Below, piece by piece: positions 1-6,092 of a stretch of 9,880 bases of DNA. The notes under the pieces were generated by a model, which saw only the letters and a program-made list of their open reading frames with translations, was not told where the DNA came from and did no database searches. The stretch covers positions 1-9,880 of the forward strand of contig JALQVQ010000023.1 of assembly GCA_023260315.1 (NCBI GenBank), given 5' to 3'. Source of the stretch: Burkholderiaceae bacterium (GTDB lineage: Bacteria; Pseudomonadota; Gammaproteobacteria; Burkholderiales; Burkholderiaceae_C). The stretch's first letter is position 1; each line of letters begins with the position of its first letter. Position numbers and translations under genes: made by a program.

Positions 1-980
1 CTGTAGTAGCTGGTGCCGCAGGCCAGTATGAGGATGCGATCAATTGCCTTGAAAGTCGCGTGCGCATTTTGCCCGGGCGCTGGTTGCGTCAGGCCATCAA
101 ACAGTTCAGGAACGATGCCCTCGATACCTTCGAGCGTGTCGGCAATGGCACGCGGCTGTTCAAAAATTTCCTTTTGCATGTAGTGCCGATAGGGGCCAAG
201 CTCTGCCGCACCACTGTGCGCATGCACGGTCTTGATTTCACGATCGACCGATCGCCCGTTGGCGTCAACGATCCAAAATTTGCCGAGTTGCAAATCAACA
301 CGATCGCCCTCTTCCAAGTAAACGATTTGGTCTGTCACGCCCGCAAGCGCCATGGCATCACTGGCCAAAAACTGCGCTTGCGCATCCTGCCCACTGCCCA
401 CCCCCAACACCAATGGCGAGCCCAAGCGCGCACCCACAATGCGATTGGGCTCATCCTTGTGGAATGCGGCAATGGCGTAAGCACCTTGCAGTTGCGAGAC
501 CGTCGCTTGCAAGGCCACAAACAAGTCACCGTCGTACAACGAGTCGAGCAGATGCGCGATGACCTCTGTATCCGTCTGGCTGCTGAACACATAGCCTTTG
601 AGCTGCAGCGCTTCGCGAAGCTCATCGTGATTTTCGATGATGCCGTTGTGCACAAGCGCGATACGCCCAGCGCGCTCTGGTTGGGCATCGCTGGCGTCCA
701 CGCCCGGTCCATGGCTGAAGTGTGGGTGCGCATTGTGAACCGCTGGCGCGCCGTGCGTCGCCCAGCGTGTGTGCGCAATGCCAGTGCCGCCGATGAGCTG
801 TGATTGCTCAATTTGCGTCAGGAGCTCGGACACCCGTGCCGTACTCCGGCTGCGCCGCAATCCCTGCGCATGCACAGCGACACCGCAAGAGTCGTATCCC
901 CGGTACTCAAGGCGCTGCAAGCCCTGAACCAGGATCGGAACAATGTTGCTACGCGAAACCGCGCCGACGATGCCACACAT
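1..980 (-). CDS. glmS: Glucosamine-6-phosphate synthase (glutamine:fructose-6-phosphate aminotransferase), N-terminal part, cut by the window edge
   Basis: Cytoplasmic enzyme that makes glucosamine 6-phosphate from fructose 6-phosphate and glutamine, the first step towards UDP-GlcNAc for peptidoglycan and LPS. The reverse strand from 980 reads 326 codons with no stop. It opens MCGIVGAV, so Cys2 becomes the N-terminal nucleophile of the class II glutamine amidotransferase domain. Other glutaminase landmarks are RWATHG (72-77), HNG (111-113) and TDTE (136-139). The reading then enters the first SIS (sugar isomerase) domain, ending in LACGTSYY (319-326), a GlmS hallmark. E. coli GlmS has about 609 residues, so a little over half is here and the rest lies left of the window. 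Between the RWATHG and HNG motifs there are about a dozen residues more than in E. coli GlmS, a surface-loop difference that does not touch catalytic residues. A GTGAGG ribosome site (987-992) sits 6 nt before the ATG. It is divergent from the Lrp-family gene. Confidence 0.96.
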   Translation of the reverse strand, partial: MCGIVGAVSRSNIVPILVQGLQRLEYRGYDSCGVAVHAQGLRRSRSTARVSELLTQIEQSQLIGGTGIAHTRWATHGAPAVHNAHPHFSHGPGVDASDAQPERAGRIALVHNGIIENHDELREALQLKGYVFSSQTDTEVIAHLLDSLYDGDLFVALQATVSQLQGAYAIAAFHKDEPNRIVGARLGSPLVLGVGSGQDAQAQFLASDAMALAGVTDQIVYLEEGDRVDLQLGKFWIVDANGRSVDREIKTVHAHSGAAELGPYRHYMQKEIFEQPRAIADTLEGIEGIVPELFDGLTQPAPGQNAHATFKAIDRILILACGTSYY

Positions 981-986
981 ATGAAA

Positions 987-992
987 CCTCAC
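987..992 (-). promoter_or_regulatory. Ribosome binding site of glmS
   Basis: On the reverse strand GTGAGG lies 6 nt upstream of the ATG at 980. It fixes this start, which also gives the required N-terminal Met-Cys of the amidotransferase. Confidence 0.6.
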
Positions 993-993
993 G

Positions 994-1029
994 AAAGAAA
1001 AGGGCCGATGGTTGCTGAGCTTACCGGCC
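994..1029 (-). terminator. Possible hairpin with T-rich tail in the glmS leader
   Basis: On the reverse strand GGCCGGT (1029-1023) can pair with ATCGGCC (1009-1003), 7 bp including one G-U, around a 13-nt loop. It is followed by CTTTTCTTT (1002-994). The structure lies just upstream of the glmS ribosome site, where it could act as an attenuator or simply as mRNA structure. The stem is short and the tail is interrupted, so it is a weak terminator at best. Confidence 0.25.
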
Positions 1030-1060
1030 TCCTCTAAAAATAAAATTTTGTATTCGTTAG

Positions 1061-1136
1061 TTTTTTGAAATTTTGATTCACGTAAATTCAAAAATGAAAT
1101 AAAGTATCTTTAATAGTAATTTTTTGAAATATTCAA
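1061..1136. promoter_or_regulatory. Candidate Lrp/AsnC-type operator region between glmS and the regulator gene
   Basis: This AT-rich divergent region holds an exact 11-bp direct repeat, TTTTTTGAAAT, at 1061-1071 and 1120-1130. The first copy also forms an 8-bp inverted repeat, TTTTTGAA (1062-1069) with TTCAAAAA (1087-1094). The second copy is part of a short dyad TTGAA-ATA-TTCAA (1124-1136) that abuts the regulator's ATG at 1139. Lrp/AsnC proteins commonly bind several weakly palindromic AT-rich sites in their own promoters, so autoregulation and possibly control of glmS are inferred. A-T-rich sequence gives such repeats by chance more easily, which limits confidence. Confidence 0.4.
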
Positions 1137-1138
1137 CC

Positions 1139-1606
1139 ATGCTTGACACCACGGACCTCGCCATACTTGCCGCCTTGCAAGCCGATGCGGCCATTTCTAA
1201 CGTGCAATTGGCGGCACATGTCGGGGCATCACCCGCAACCACTTTGCGGCGTGTCAACCGCTTAAAAGCCGATGGCATCATCCACCACACCACCGCCATC
1301 TTGGATGCCGATGCCCTAAAAGCGTTGATCGGCGCGGGTTTGCAGGTGATTATTGAGGTCACGCTCGACGTTCAAACCCATGAGATGCTGACCGCTTTCG
1401 AGACATTGGCGTGTCGCCATCCGAGCGTTCAACAGTGTTACCGCACCAGTCCGGGCCCTGACTTTGTGCTCATCATCACCGCAAAGGACATGCCGAGTTA
1501 CCTCGACATCACGCAGGAACTCTTCACCGCGCAGGCCAATGTGCGCAACGTCAAGGCCTTTTTCAGTGTGAAACGGGCCAAGTTCCGGACCGATTTGCCG
1601 CTTTAG
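1139..1606 (+). CDS. Lrp/AsnC family transcriptional regulator
   Basis: A 155-residue DNA-binding protein of typical Lrp/AsnC size. The N-terminus starts MLDTTDLAILAAL, the usual first helix of the family. It is followed by a winged helix-turn-helix around residues 18-45 (NVQLAAHVGASPATTLRRVN, then RLKADGII). The rest is an alpha/beta RAM ligand-sensing domain (about 60-140), including YRTSPGPDFVLIITAKDM, where the family's effector-binding turn lies. The ATG at 1139 is preferred over an in-frame TTG at 1124 because it gives the canonical family N-terminus; neither has a clear Shine-Dalgarno sequence. It is divergent from glmS and 227 bp upstream of the polyol operon. Lrp/AsnC proteins usually bind their own promoters, so its target could be itself, glmS or the operon. 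Effector and target are not readable from the sequence. Confidence 0.88.
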   Translation: MLDTTDLAILAALQADAAISNVQLAAHVGASPATTLRRVNRLKADGIIHHTTAILDADALKALIGAGLQVIIEVTLDVQTHEMLTAFETLACRHPSVQQCYRTSPGPDFVLIITAKDMPSYLDITQELFTAQANVRNVKAFFSVKRAKFRTDLPL

Positions 1607-1652
1607 CGCTCTGCACCGAATACCCTCAATCATCAAAATGCCTAAGGATGTC

Positions 1653-1720
1653 CTAGACATAAACTTTTAATCACTAACTAGGGAAATTACTAGCGATTAT
1701 TTGTCATAAAAGTATCACTA
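1653..1720. promoter_or_regulatory. Repeat cluster upstream of the polyol operon (candidate activator sites)
   Basis: ATCACTA occurs at 1670-1676 and 1714-1720, and a near reverse complement, TAGCGAT, lies between them at 1691-1697. ACTAGGGA (1677-1684) and ACTAGCGA (1689-1696) form a 12-bp-spaced near repeat. The usually rare tetranucleotide CTAG occurs three times within 41 bp (1653, 1678, 1690). The operon encodes an AraC-family protein, a class that often binds direct repeats upstream of the promoter, so these are candidate binding sites. This is inference; no known consensus was matched. Confidence 0.3.
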
Positions 1721-1772
1721 CCATTTTTTTTGATATCGAAGTGACCCATCGCCGCGCCGCAAACTGCGAGTC

Positions 1773-1790
1773 AACGGTTATCTGACCGTT
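1773..1790. promoter_or_regulatory. 18-bp dyad upstream of the binding-protein gene
   Basis: AACGGT (1773-1778) and ACCGTT (1785-1790) are perfect inverted repeats. With one G-U pair the arms extend to 8 bp around two central bases. The 18-bp overall size fits a dimeric-repressor operator, but it could also be an RNA hairpin if the transcript starts upstream. It overlaps the candidate -35 element at 1782-1787. Confidence 0.35.
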
Positions 1791-1810
1791 TGTTTGAACG
1801 TGTTCATATT
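1782..1810 (+). promoter_or_regulatory. Candidate sigma70-type promoter of the polyol operon
   Basis: CTGACC (1782-1787) and CATATT (1805-1810) each match the sigma70 consensus at 4 of 6 positions with 17-bp spacing. They would start transcription near 1817, immediately before the ribosome site. A second dyad, TGAAC-GT-GTTCA (1795-1806), fills the spacer. The match is modest, as expected for an activator-dependent promoter, and other positions in the 227-bp region cannot be excluded. Confidence 0.25.
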
Positions 1811-1822
1811 CCTTCAATTAAC

Positions 1823-1828
1823 AGGAGA
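1823..1828 (+). promoter_or_regulatory. Strong ribosome binding site of the binding-protein gene
   Basis: AGGAGA lies 5 nt before the ATG at 1834 and is the best Shine-Dalgarno sequence in the operon. It agrees with the high expression expected of a periplasmic binding protein, and it fixes the start. Confidence 0.75.
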
Positions 1829-1833
1829 CTGGA

Positions 1834-3141
1834 ATGAAATTTCGCATTGCTTCCGCTTTAACCGCGGCTTTAATGACCGCCGGCATGGCACACGCGGCCA
1901 CCGAGCTGGTCGTTGCAACCGTTAACAACGGTCACATGATCGAGATGCAAAAATTAACCAAGCATTTCGAATCAGCCAACCCCGATATCAAAATCAAGTG
2001 GGTGACTTTGGAAGAAGGTGTCTTGCGCCAGCGCGTGACAACTGACATCGCTACCAAAGGCGGCCAGTTCGACATCATGACCATCGGCATGTACGAAACG
2101 CCGATTTGGGGCAAGAAGGGCTGGTTGCAGGAACTCAAAACTGACGCCGCATACGACGCCGACGACATCCTCCCCGCCATGCGCAACGGCCTGTCTGTTG
2201 ACGGCAAGATGTACGCGGTCCCCTTCTACGGCGAGAGCTCAATGCTGATGTACCGTAAAGACCTGACCGACAAGGCCGGTATCAAGATCCCGAACAATCC
2301 CACATGGGACTTGGTTCGCGAAACGGCAGCCAAAATCCACGACCCCGCCAACGGCGTTTACGGCATTTGCTTGCGCGGCAAGCCAGGCTGGGGTGACAAC
2401 GCGGCATTCTTGACCACGGTTGTGAATACCTACGGCGGCCAATGGTTTGACATGAAGTGGAAGCCACAGCTTGAATCCAAGCCATGGAAAGACGCCATCG
2501 GCATGTACGTCAACCTGTTGACCAAGTACGGCCCTCCCGGCTCAGAGAACAACAGCTTCAACGAAATTTTGGCGCTCTACAACGAAGGCAAGTGCGGTAT
2601 GTGGATCGATGCCACCATCGCAGCCTCCTTCATCTCTGACCCACGCCAGTCGAAAGTGGCTGACAAAGTTGCCTTCGCTCAGGCTCCCACACAAGTGACA
2701 CCGAAGGGTGCTAACTGGCTGTGGGCATGGGCGCTGGCGATTCCATCAGGCTCTAAGAAAGTCGACGCCGCGACGAAGTTCGTGACATGGGCAACGTCAA
2801 AAGAGTACATCGAGTTGGTCGCCAAAACTAACGGCTGGGCGTCAGTCCCGACTGGCACACGCAAATCAACTTACGCGAACCCCAACTTTGTGAAGGCTGC
2901 TCGCTTTGCTGACGCCGAGAAAGCTGCGATTGACACTGCCAATCCTGCAGACTCAACCCTGCCAAAGAGCCCCTATGTTGGCGTACAGTTCGCTGCGATT
3001 CCTGAGTTCCAATCCATCGGTACCGCCGTTGGCCAAGAGCTGACTGCCGCTTTGGCCGGAAAGAAGTCGGTTGATGCCGCATTGAAGGCCAGCCAAGTGA
3101 TTGCTGATCGTCAAATGAAGAAAGCCGGTTACTACAAGTAA
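1834..3141 (+). CDS. smoE: Polyol (sorbitol/mannitol/arabitol-type) ABC transporter, periplasmic substrate-binding protein
   Basis: A 435-residue extracellular solute-binding protein of the MalE-like family 1, close to the size and sequence style of SmoE/MtlE polyol-binding proteins. It begins with a Sec signal peptide: MKFR, a hydrophobic stretch to about residue 18, and a cleavage site near AHA-A (21/22). There is no lipobox cysteine, so it should be a free periplasmic protein. Conserved-looking stretches include MYAVPFYGESSMLMYRKDL (126-144), RGKPGWGDN (181-189) and GKCGMWIDATIAASF (252-266). It captures alditols in the periplasm and docks with the two downstream permeases. It is first in the operon, with a strong ribosome site, and two hairpins separate it from the permease genes. 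The exact ligand (D-arabitol, D-sorbitol, mannitol, or several) cannot be read from sequence. The neighbouring DalD and SmoS-like enzymes favour arabitol and sorbitol. Confidence 0.9.
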   Translation: MKFRIASALTAALMTAGMAHAATELVVATVNNGHMIEMQKLTKHFESANPDIKIKWVTLEEGVLRQRVTTDIATKGGQFDIMTIGMYETPIWGKKGWLQELKTDAAYDADDILPAMRNGLSVDGKMYAVPFYGESSMLMYRKDLTDKAGIKIPNNPTWDLVRETAAKIHDPANGVYGICLRGKPGWGDNAAFLTTVVNTYGGQWFDMKWKPQLESKPWKDAIGMYVNLLTKYGPPGSENNSFNEILALYNEGKCGMWIDATIAASFISDPRQSKVADKVAFAQAPTQVTPKGANWLWAWALAIPSGSKKVDAATKFVTWATSKEYIELVAKTNGWASVPTGTRKSTYANPNFVKAARFADAEKAAIDTANPADSTLPKSPYVGVQFAAIPEFQSIGTAVGQELTAALAGKKSVDAALKASQVIADRQMKKAGYYK

Positions 3142-3164
3142 TTCGGTCTTGTTGGTCTGAAGAC

Positions 3165-3185
3165 GCCGCCCCTTCCAGGGGCGGC
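3165..3185 (+). other. Stable GC-rich intercistronic hairpin after the binding-protein gene
   Basis: GCCGCCCC (3165-3172) and GGGGCGGC (3178-3185) form a perfect 8-bp, all-GC stem with a 5-nt loop, 23 nt after the stop codon. No T-tract follows, so it is unlikely to terminate by itself. Hairpins at this place in sugar ABC operons typically protect the upstream binding-protein mRNA from 3' exonucleases. Confidence 0.7.
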
Positions 3186-3212
3186 CCTTCCATTGCATTG
3201 AGCCTCCAGTTC

Positions 3213-3245
3213 AACGAGGTGGCTGAATAGTTACCTCGTTTTTTT
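3213..3245 (+). terminator. Intrinsic-terminator-like hairpin between binding protein and permeases
   Basis: AACGAGGT (3213-3220) pairs perfectly with ACCTCGTT (3233-3240) around a 12-nt loop and runs into seven consecutive T (3239-3245). It lies 31 nt before the permease ATG inside what otherwise looks like one operon. It is therefore best read as a partial terminator that lets only part of the transcripts continue into the membrane-component genes. Confidence 0.7.
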
Positions 3246-3276
3246 GCTCACTGTTTGATTGAGATCAGGGAACCCT

Positions 3277-4149
3277 ATGTCCCAAAAGTCTGCGCCCCGA
3301 ACCTTACCCCGGCTTCTACAAGCGCCTGCTGTTGTCAGCCTGCTGCTCTGGATGATCGTCCCATTGGTGATGACGATTTACTTCAGCACCATCCGTTTCA
3401 ACCTGATGCAGCCCGAAAACACGGGATTCATCGGCCTTGAAAACTACGAATACTTCATTACCGATCCCTCGTTCTGGCCCGCCGTTTTAAATACCGTCTT
3501 ATTGCTCGGCTGGGTGATCGTCATTACCGTCGTATTGGGCCTTTTCATTGGCCTCATAACCGACGCCCCCTTTCCTGGTCGCGGCTTAGCCCGCGTACTG
3601 TTGATTTCGCCGTTTTTTGTCATGCCCACGGTCAATGCACTGCTGTGGAAACACATGATGATGAACCCGGTTTACGGCGTCCTCGCCCAAGTTTGGATAT
3701 TCTTCGGCGCCGAGCCGGTGAACTGGCTGACCGACTACCCGTTGTTCTCCGTCATCTTGATCGTCAGCTGGCAATGGCTGCCCTTCGCCGCACTGATTTT
3801 CATCACGGCCCTGCAAAGCATGGACCGTGAGCAGCTCGAAGCGGCGCGCATGGACGGTGCCACCTACTTGCAGCAACTGCGCTATTTGTATATCCCACAC
3901 CTCAGCCGGCCGATTGCAGTGGTTGTGATGATTGAGATGATTTTCTTGCTGAGTGTTTTTGCTGAAATTTTCACCACCACACAAGGTGGCCCAAGTGATG
4001 CCAGTACCAACGTGACGTTCTTAATCTTTAAGCAAGCGCTGCTTGACTTCGATTTCGGCGTCGCCTCCGCTGGCGCACTGTTCGCCGTGATCATTGCCAA
4101 CATCGCGGCTATTTTTCTGATCCGCTTGGTCGGCAAAAACCTGAACTGA
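3277..4149 (+). CDS. smoF: Polyol ABC transporter, inner-membrane permease (MalF/SmoF type)
   Basis: A 290-residue integral membrane protein of the binding-protein-dependent transport family, with about six hydrophobic segments: near 18-36, 70-93, 106-124, 148-175, 202-222 and 258-284. The cytoplasmic coupling motif EAARMDG is at 188-194, inside the conserved EAA loop, ending with PHLSRPI; this loop contacts the ATPase. It pairs with the next gene's product to form the translocation pore. The ATG at 3277 is chosen because AGGG (3267-3270) lies 6 nt before it. An in-frame TTG at 3259 would add six residues and has no ribosome site. It follows the terminator-like hairpin after the binding-protein gene, so it is probably made in lower amounts than the binding protein. 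Confidence 0.92.
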   Translation: MSQKSAPRTLPRLLQAPAVVSLLLWMIVPLVMTIYFSTIRFNLMQPENTGFIGLENYEYFITDPSFWPAVLNTVLLLGWVIVITVVLGLFIGLITDAPFPGRGLARVLLISPFFVMPTVNALLWKHMMMNPVYGVLAQVWIFFGAEPVNWLTDYPLFSVILIVSWQWLPFAALIFITALQSMDREQLEAARMDGATYLQQLRYLYIPHLSRPIAVVVMIEMIFLLSVFAEIFTTTQGGPSDASTNVTFLIFKQALLDFDFGVASAGALFAVIIANIAAIFLIRLVGKNLN

Positions 4150-4162
4150 AGCGAACCTGCAC

Positions 4163-4996
4163 ATGAGACACCTACGCCCGACCTTCACCCTGAGCATGAT
4201 TGTGCGAACCGTCATTGCATGGTCTGTCACCTTGCTGCTTTTCTTCCCACTCGGATGGATGGCGCTTACCGCATTCAAGACGGAACTACAGGCTATTGCT
4301 GTACCGCCACTGGTGCTCTTTGAACCCACGCTTGAGAACTTCACCATCGTTCAAGAGCGCAGTGATTACATGCATTACGCGCTGAACTCACTCATCACCA
4401 GCGTCGGCTCAACACTGCTCGGACTGGCCATCGCGGCACCCGCCGCGTATGCCATGGCGTTTTACCCCAGCAAAGCAACCAAAGACGTTTTGATGTGGAT
4501 GCTGTCGACCAAGATGATGCCTGCTGTCGGCGCCCTGATGCCTATTTATGTCTTGGCGCAAAGCAGCAACATGCTCGACAGCCTGACCGCGTTGGTCATC
4601 ATTTTCACGTTGGCCAATTTACCCATCATGGTGTGGATGCTCTACGCGGGCTTCAAGGATATTCCTAAGGAAATCTTGGATGCCGCCCGCATGGACGGCG
4701 CCACGCTGTGGCAAGAGGCACGCATGGTACTGCTGCCACTGGCCATTGGCACGATCGCGTCAACGGGTCTGTTGTGCCTGGTTTTGAGCTGGAACGAGGC
4801 CTTCTGGAGTTTGACCCTGACCGCTGCAAAGGCAGGCACCTTGGCGGCACTGATTGCACAGTACTCCAGCCCCGAGGGACTTTTCTGGGCCAAGCTTTCT
4901 GCGGCATCCCTGATGGCCATTGCACCCATCGTCGTGTTCGGCTGGTTCAGTCAAAAGCAGCTGGTGCAAGGTCTGACCTTCGGCGCTGTTAAGTAA
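4163..4996 (+). CDS. smoG: Polyol ABC transporter, inner-membrane permease (MalG/SmoG type)
   Basis: A 277-residue second permease subunit with about six membrane segments: first about 13-36, then 76-100, 110-131, 141-162, 192-212 and 247-263. The EAA-loop version here reads DAARMDG (173-179), followed by LLPLAIG; it is the MalG-type coupling helix that docks onto the ATPase. The C-terminus ends SQKQLVQGLTFGAVK, and a short QGLTxGAVK-like tail is typical of MalG-type sugar permeases. It starts 13 nt after the upstream permease, so translational coupling is likely; the ribosome site is weak. It forms the membrane channel with the preceding protein. Confidence 0.92.
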   Translation: MRHLRPTFTLSMIVRTVIAWSVTLLLFFPLGWMALTAFKTELQAIAVPPLVLFEPTLENFTIVQERSDYMHYALNSLITSVGSTLLGLAIAAPAAYAMAFYPSKATKDVLMWMLSTKMMPAVGALMPIYVLAQSSNMLDSLTALVIIFTLANLPIMVWMLYAGFKDIPKEILDAARMDGATLWQEARMVLLPLAIGTIASTGLLCLVLSWNEAFWSLTLTAAKAGTLAALIAQYSSPEGLFWAKLSAASLMAIAPIVVFGWFSQKQLVQGLTFGAVK

Positions 4997-5033
4997 GTAG
5001 CCGCCCTGTTTGAATTTATTTGAGAGACCCCCT

Positions 5034-6071
5034 ATGGCCTACCTGGAATTAAAAGGCATTGAGAAATTTTTTGGCGAACACCGCGCGATCAAAGGCGTTG
5101 ACCTGGATATCCAACCCGGTGAGTTCATTGTCTTCGTTGGGCCTTCCGGTTGTGGCAAAAGCACCCTGTTACGGCTGATTGCCGGCCTCGAGCACATCGA
5201 TGGCGGTCAACTCAACTTGGATGGGCGCGATATCACCCACCTGCCGGCATCAAAGCGGGATTTGGCGATGGTGTTTCAAAGCTACGCGTTGTATCCCCAC
5301 ATGAGCGTTTACGAAAACATGAGTTTTGCGCTCAAGCTGGCGGGTGAATCGAAGCAGGTGATTGAGGAAAAAGTGACGCGTGCAGCCAGCATTTTGAACC
5401 TCACCGACTACCTCGATCGCACCCCCGGCGCCCTCTCGGGCGGCCAGCGCCAGCGCGTCGCTATTGGCCGCGCCATTGTTCGCGCGCCAAAGGTCTTTTT
5501 GTTTGATGAGCCCTTGTCCAACCTCGATGCCGCGCTGCGTGGGCAAACGCGCGTGGAGATTGCACAACTGCACCGCGATCTTGGTGCCACCACCATTTAC
5601 GTCACACATGATCAGGTTGAGGCCATGACCTTGGCTGACCGTGTCGTTGTCCTGCGTGATGGTCTGATCGAGCAAGTCGGATCACCCCTTGATCTGTACG
5701 ACCATCCCGTCAACCAATTCGTCGCGCAATTTATTGGCACGCCACAAATGAACGTCTCACCCCTCAACACGCTACCCGCCGCGGTACAGGCGGCTGCGCC
5801 GGCGGCGGCAAAGGGCGGCAGCATCGGTCTTCGCCCGGAGGGTGTTCGCCTCACAGATGTGGCAACCGGCGTGCCTGCCAAGGTCGTGTTGGTCGAGGCG
5901 CTCGGCGCCGAGACGCTGATCTACGTCAAGACAAACGAAGGCGCGCAGATGGTGGCACGCCAAGCGGATCGTGCGCATGTCCAAGTCGGCGCCGAAGTTG
6001 GTTTGCAACTTGACATCTCAACCGCCCATTGGTTTGACGCAAAAGGCCGCACGGTTCGCACCCCCACCTGA
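5034..6071 (+). CDS. smoK: Polyol ABC transporter, ATP-binding protein (MalK/SmoK type)
   Basis: A 345-residue ATPase that powers import. All ABC motifs are intact: Walker A GPSGCGKST (36-44), Q-loop Gln82 in FQSYALYPHM, signature LSGGQ (134-138), Walker B VFLFDEP (154-160), D-loop SNLDAALR (162-169) and switch His192 (THDQVEAMTLADR). Residues from about 235 on form the C-terminal OB-fold/TOBE regulatory domain of the MalK subfamily, including GLRPEGVRL (275-283). Length and layout fit MalK/UgpC/SmoK proteins. The ATG at 5034 has GAGAGA (5022-5027) 6 nt upstream. An in-frame TTG at 5010 would add eight residues ahead of the usual MAYLELKGI start and is rejected. The gene starts 37 nt after the MalG-type permease gene. 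MalK-type ATPases can be shared between sugar importers, but synteny supports a dedicated role. Confidence 0.95.
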   Translation: MAYLELKGIEKFFGEHRAIKGVDLDIQPGEFIVFVGPSGCGKSTLLRLIAGLEHIDGGQLNLDGRDITHLPASKRDLAMVFQSYALYPHMSVYENMSFALKLAGESKQVIEEKVTRAASILNLTDYLDRTPGALSGGQRQRVAIGRAIVRAPKVFLFDEPLSNLDAALRGQTRVEIAQLHRDLGATTIYVTHDQVEAMTLADRVVVLRDGLIEQVGSPLDLYDHPVNQFVAQFIGTPQMNVSPLNTLPAAVQAAAPAAAKGGSIGLRPEGVRLTDVATGVPAKVVLVEALGAETLIYVKTNEGAQMVARQADRAHVQVGAEVGLQLDISTAHWFDAKGRTVRTPT

Positions 6072-6092
6072 GACCAACTACCCCCTCACATC

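Noticed and set aside
60..803. Long rightward open frame of 247 codons
   Set aside because: It lies entirely antisense to glmS, whose frame carries all catalytic motifs; its translation is low-complexity and resembles no known family.
800..1037. Short rightward open frames ending near the glmS start
   Set aside because: They are antisense to the glmS N-terminus, where the MCGIVGA motif proves the leftward frame.
1645..1657. Possible hairpin around AGGATGTCCT as a terminator of the Lrp-family gene
   Set aside because: The arms are 4 bp with a 2-base loop and no T-tract follows; it is not a credible terminator.
2828..3214. Leftward open frame of 128 codons at the end of the binding-protein gene
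   Set aside because: It overlaps the conserved 3' end of the binding-protein gene and the hairpins that follow; the translation shows no recognisable domain.
5010..5033. Upstream TTG start extending the ATPase by eight residues
   Set aside because: The ATG at 5034 has a GAGAGA ribosome site at correct spacing and gives the usual MalK-type N-terminus.
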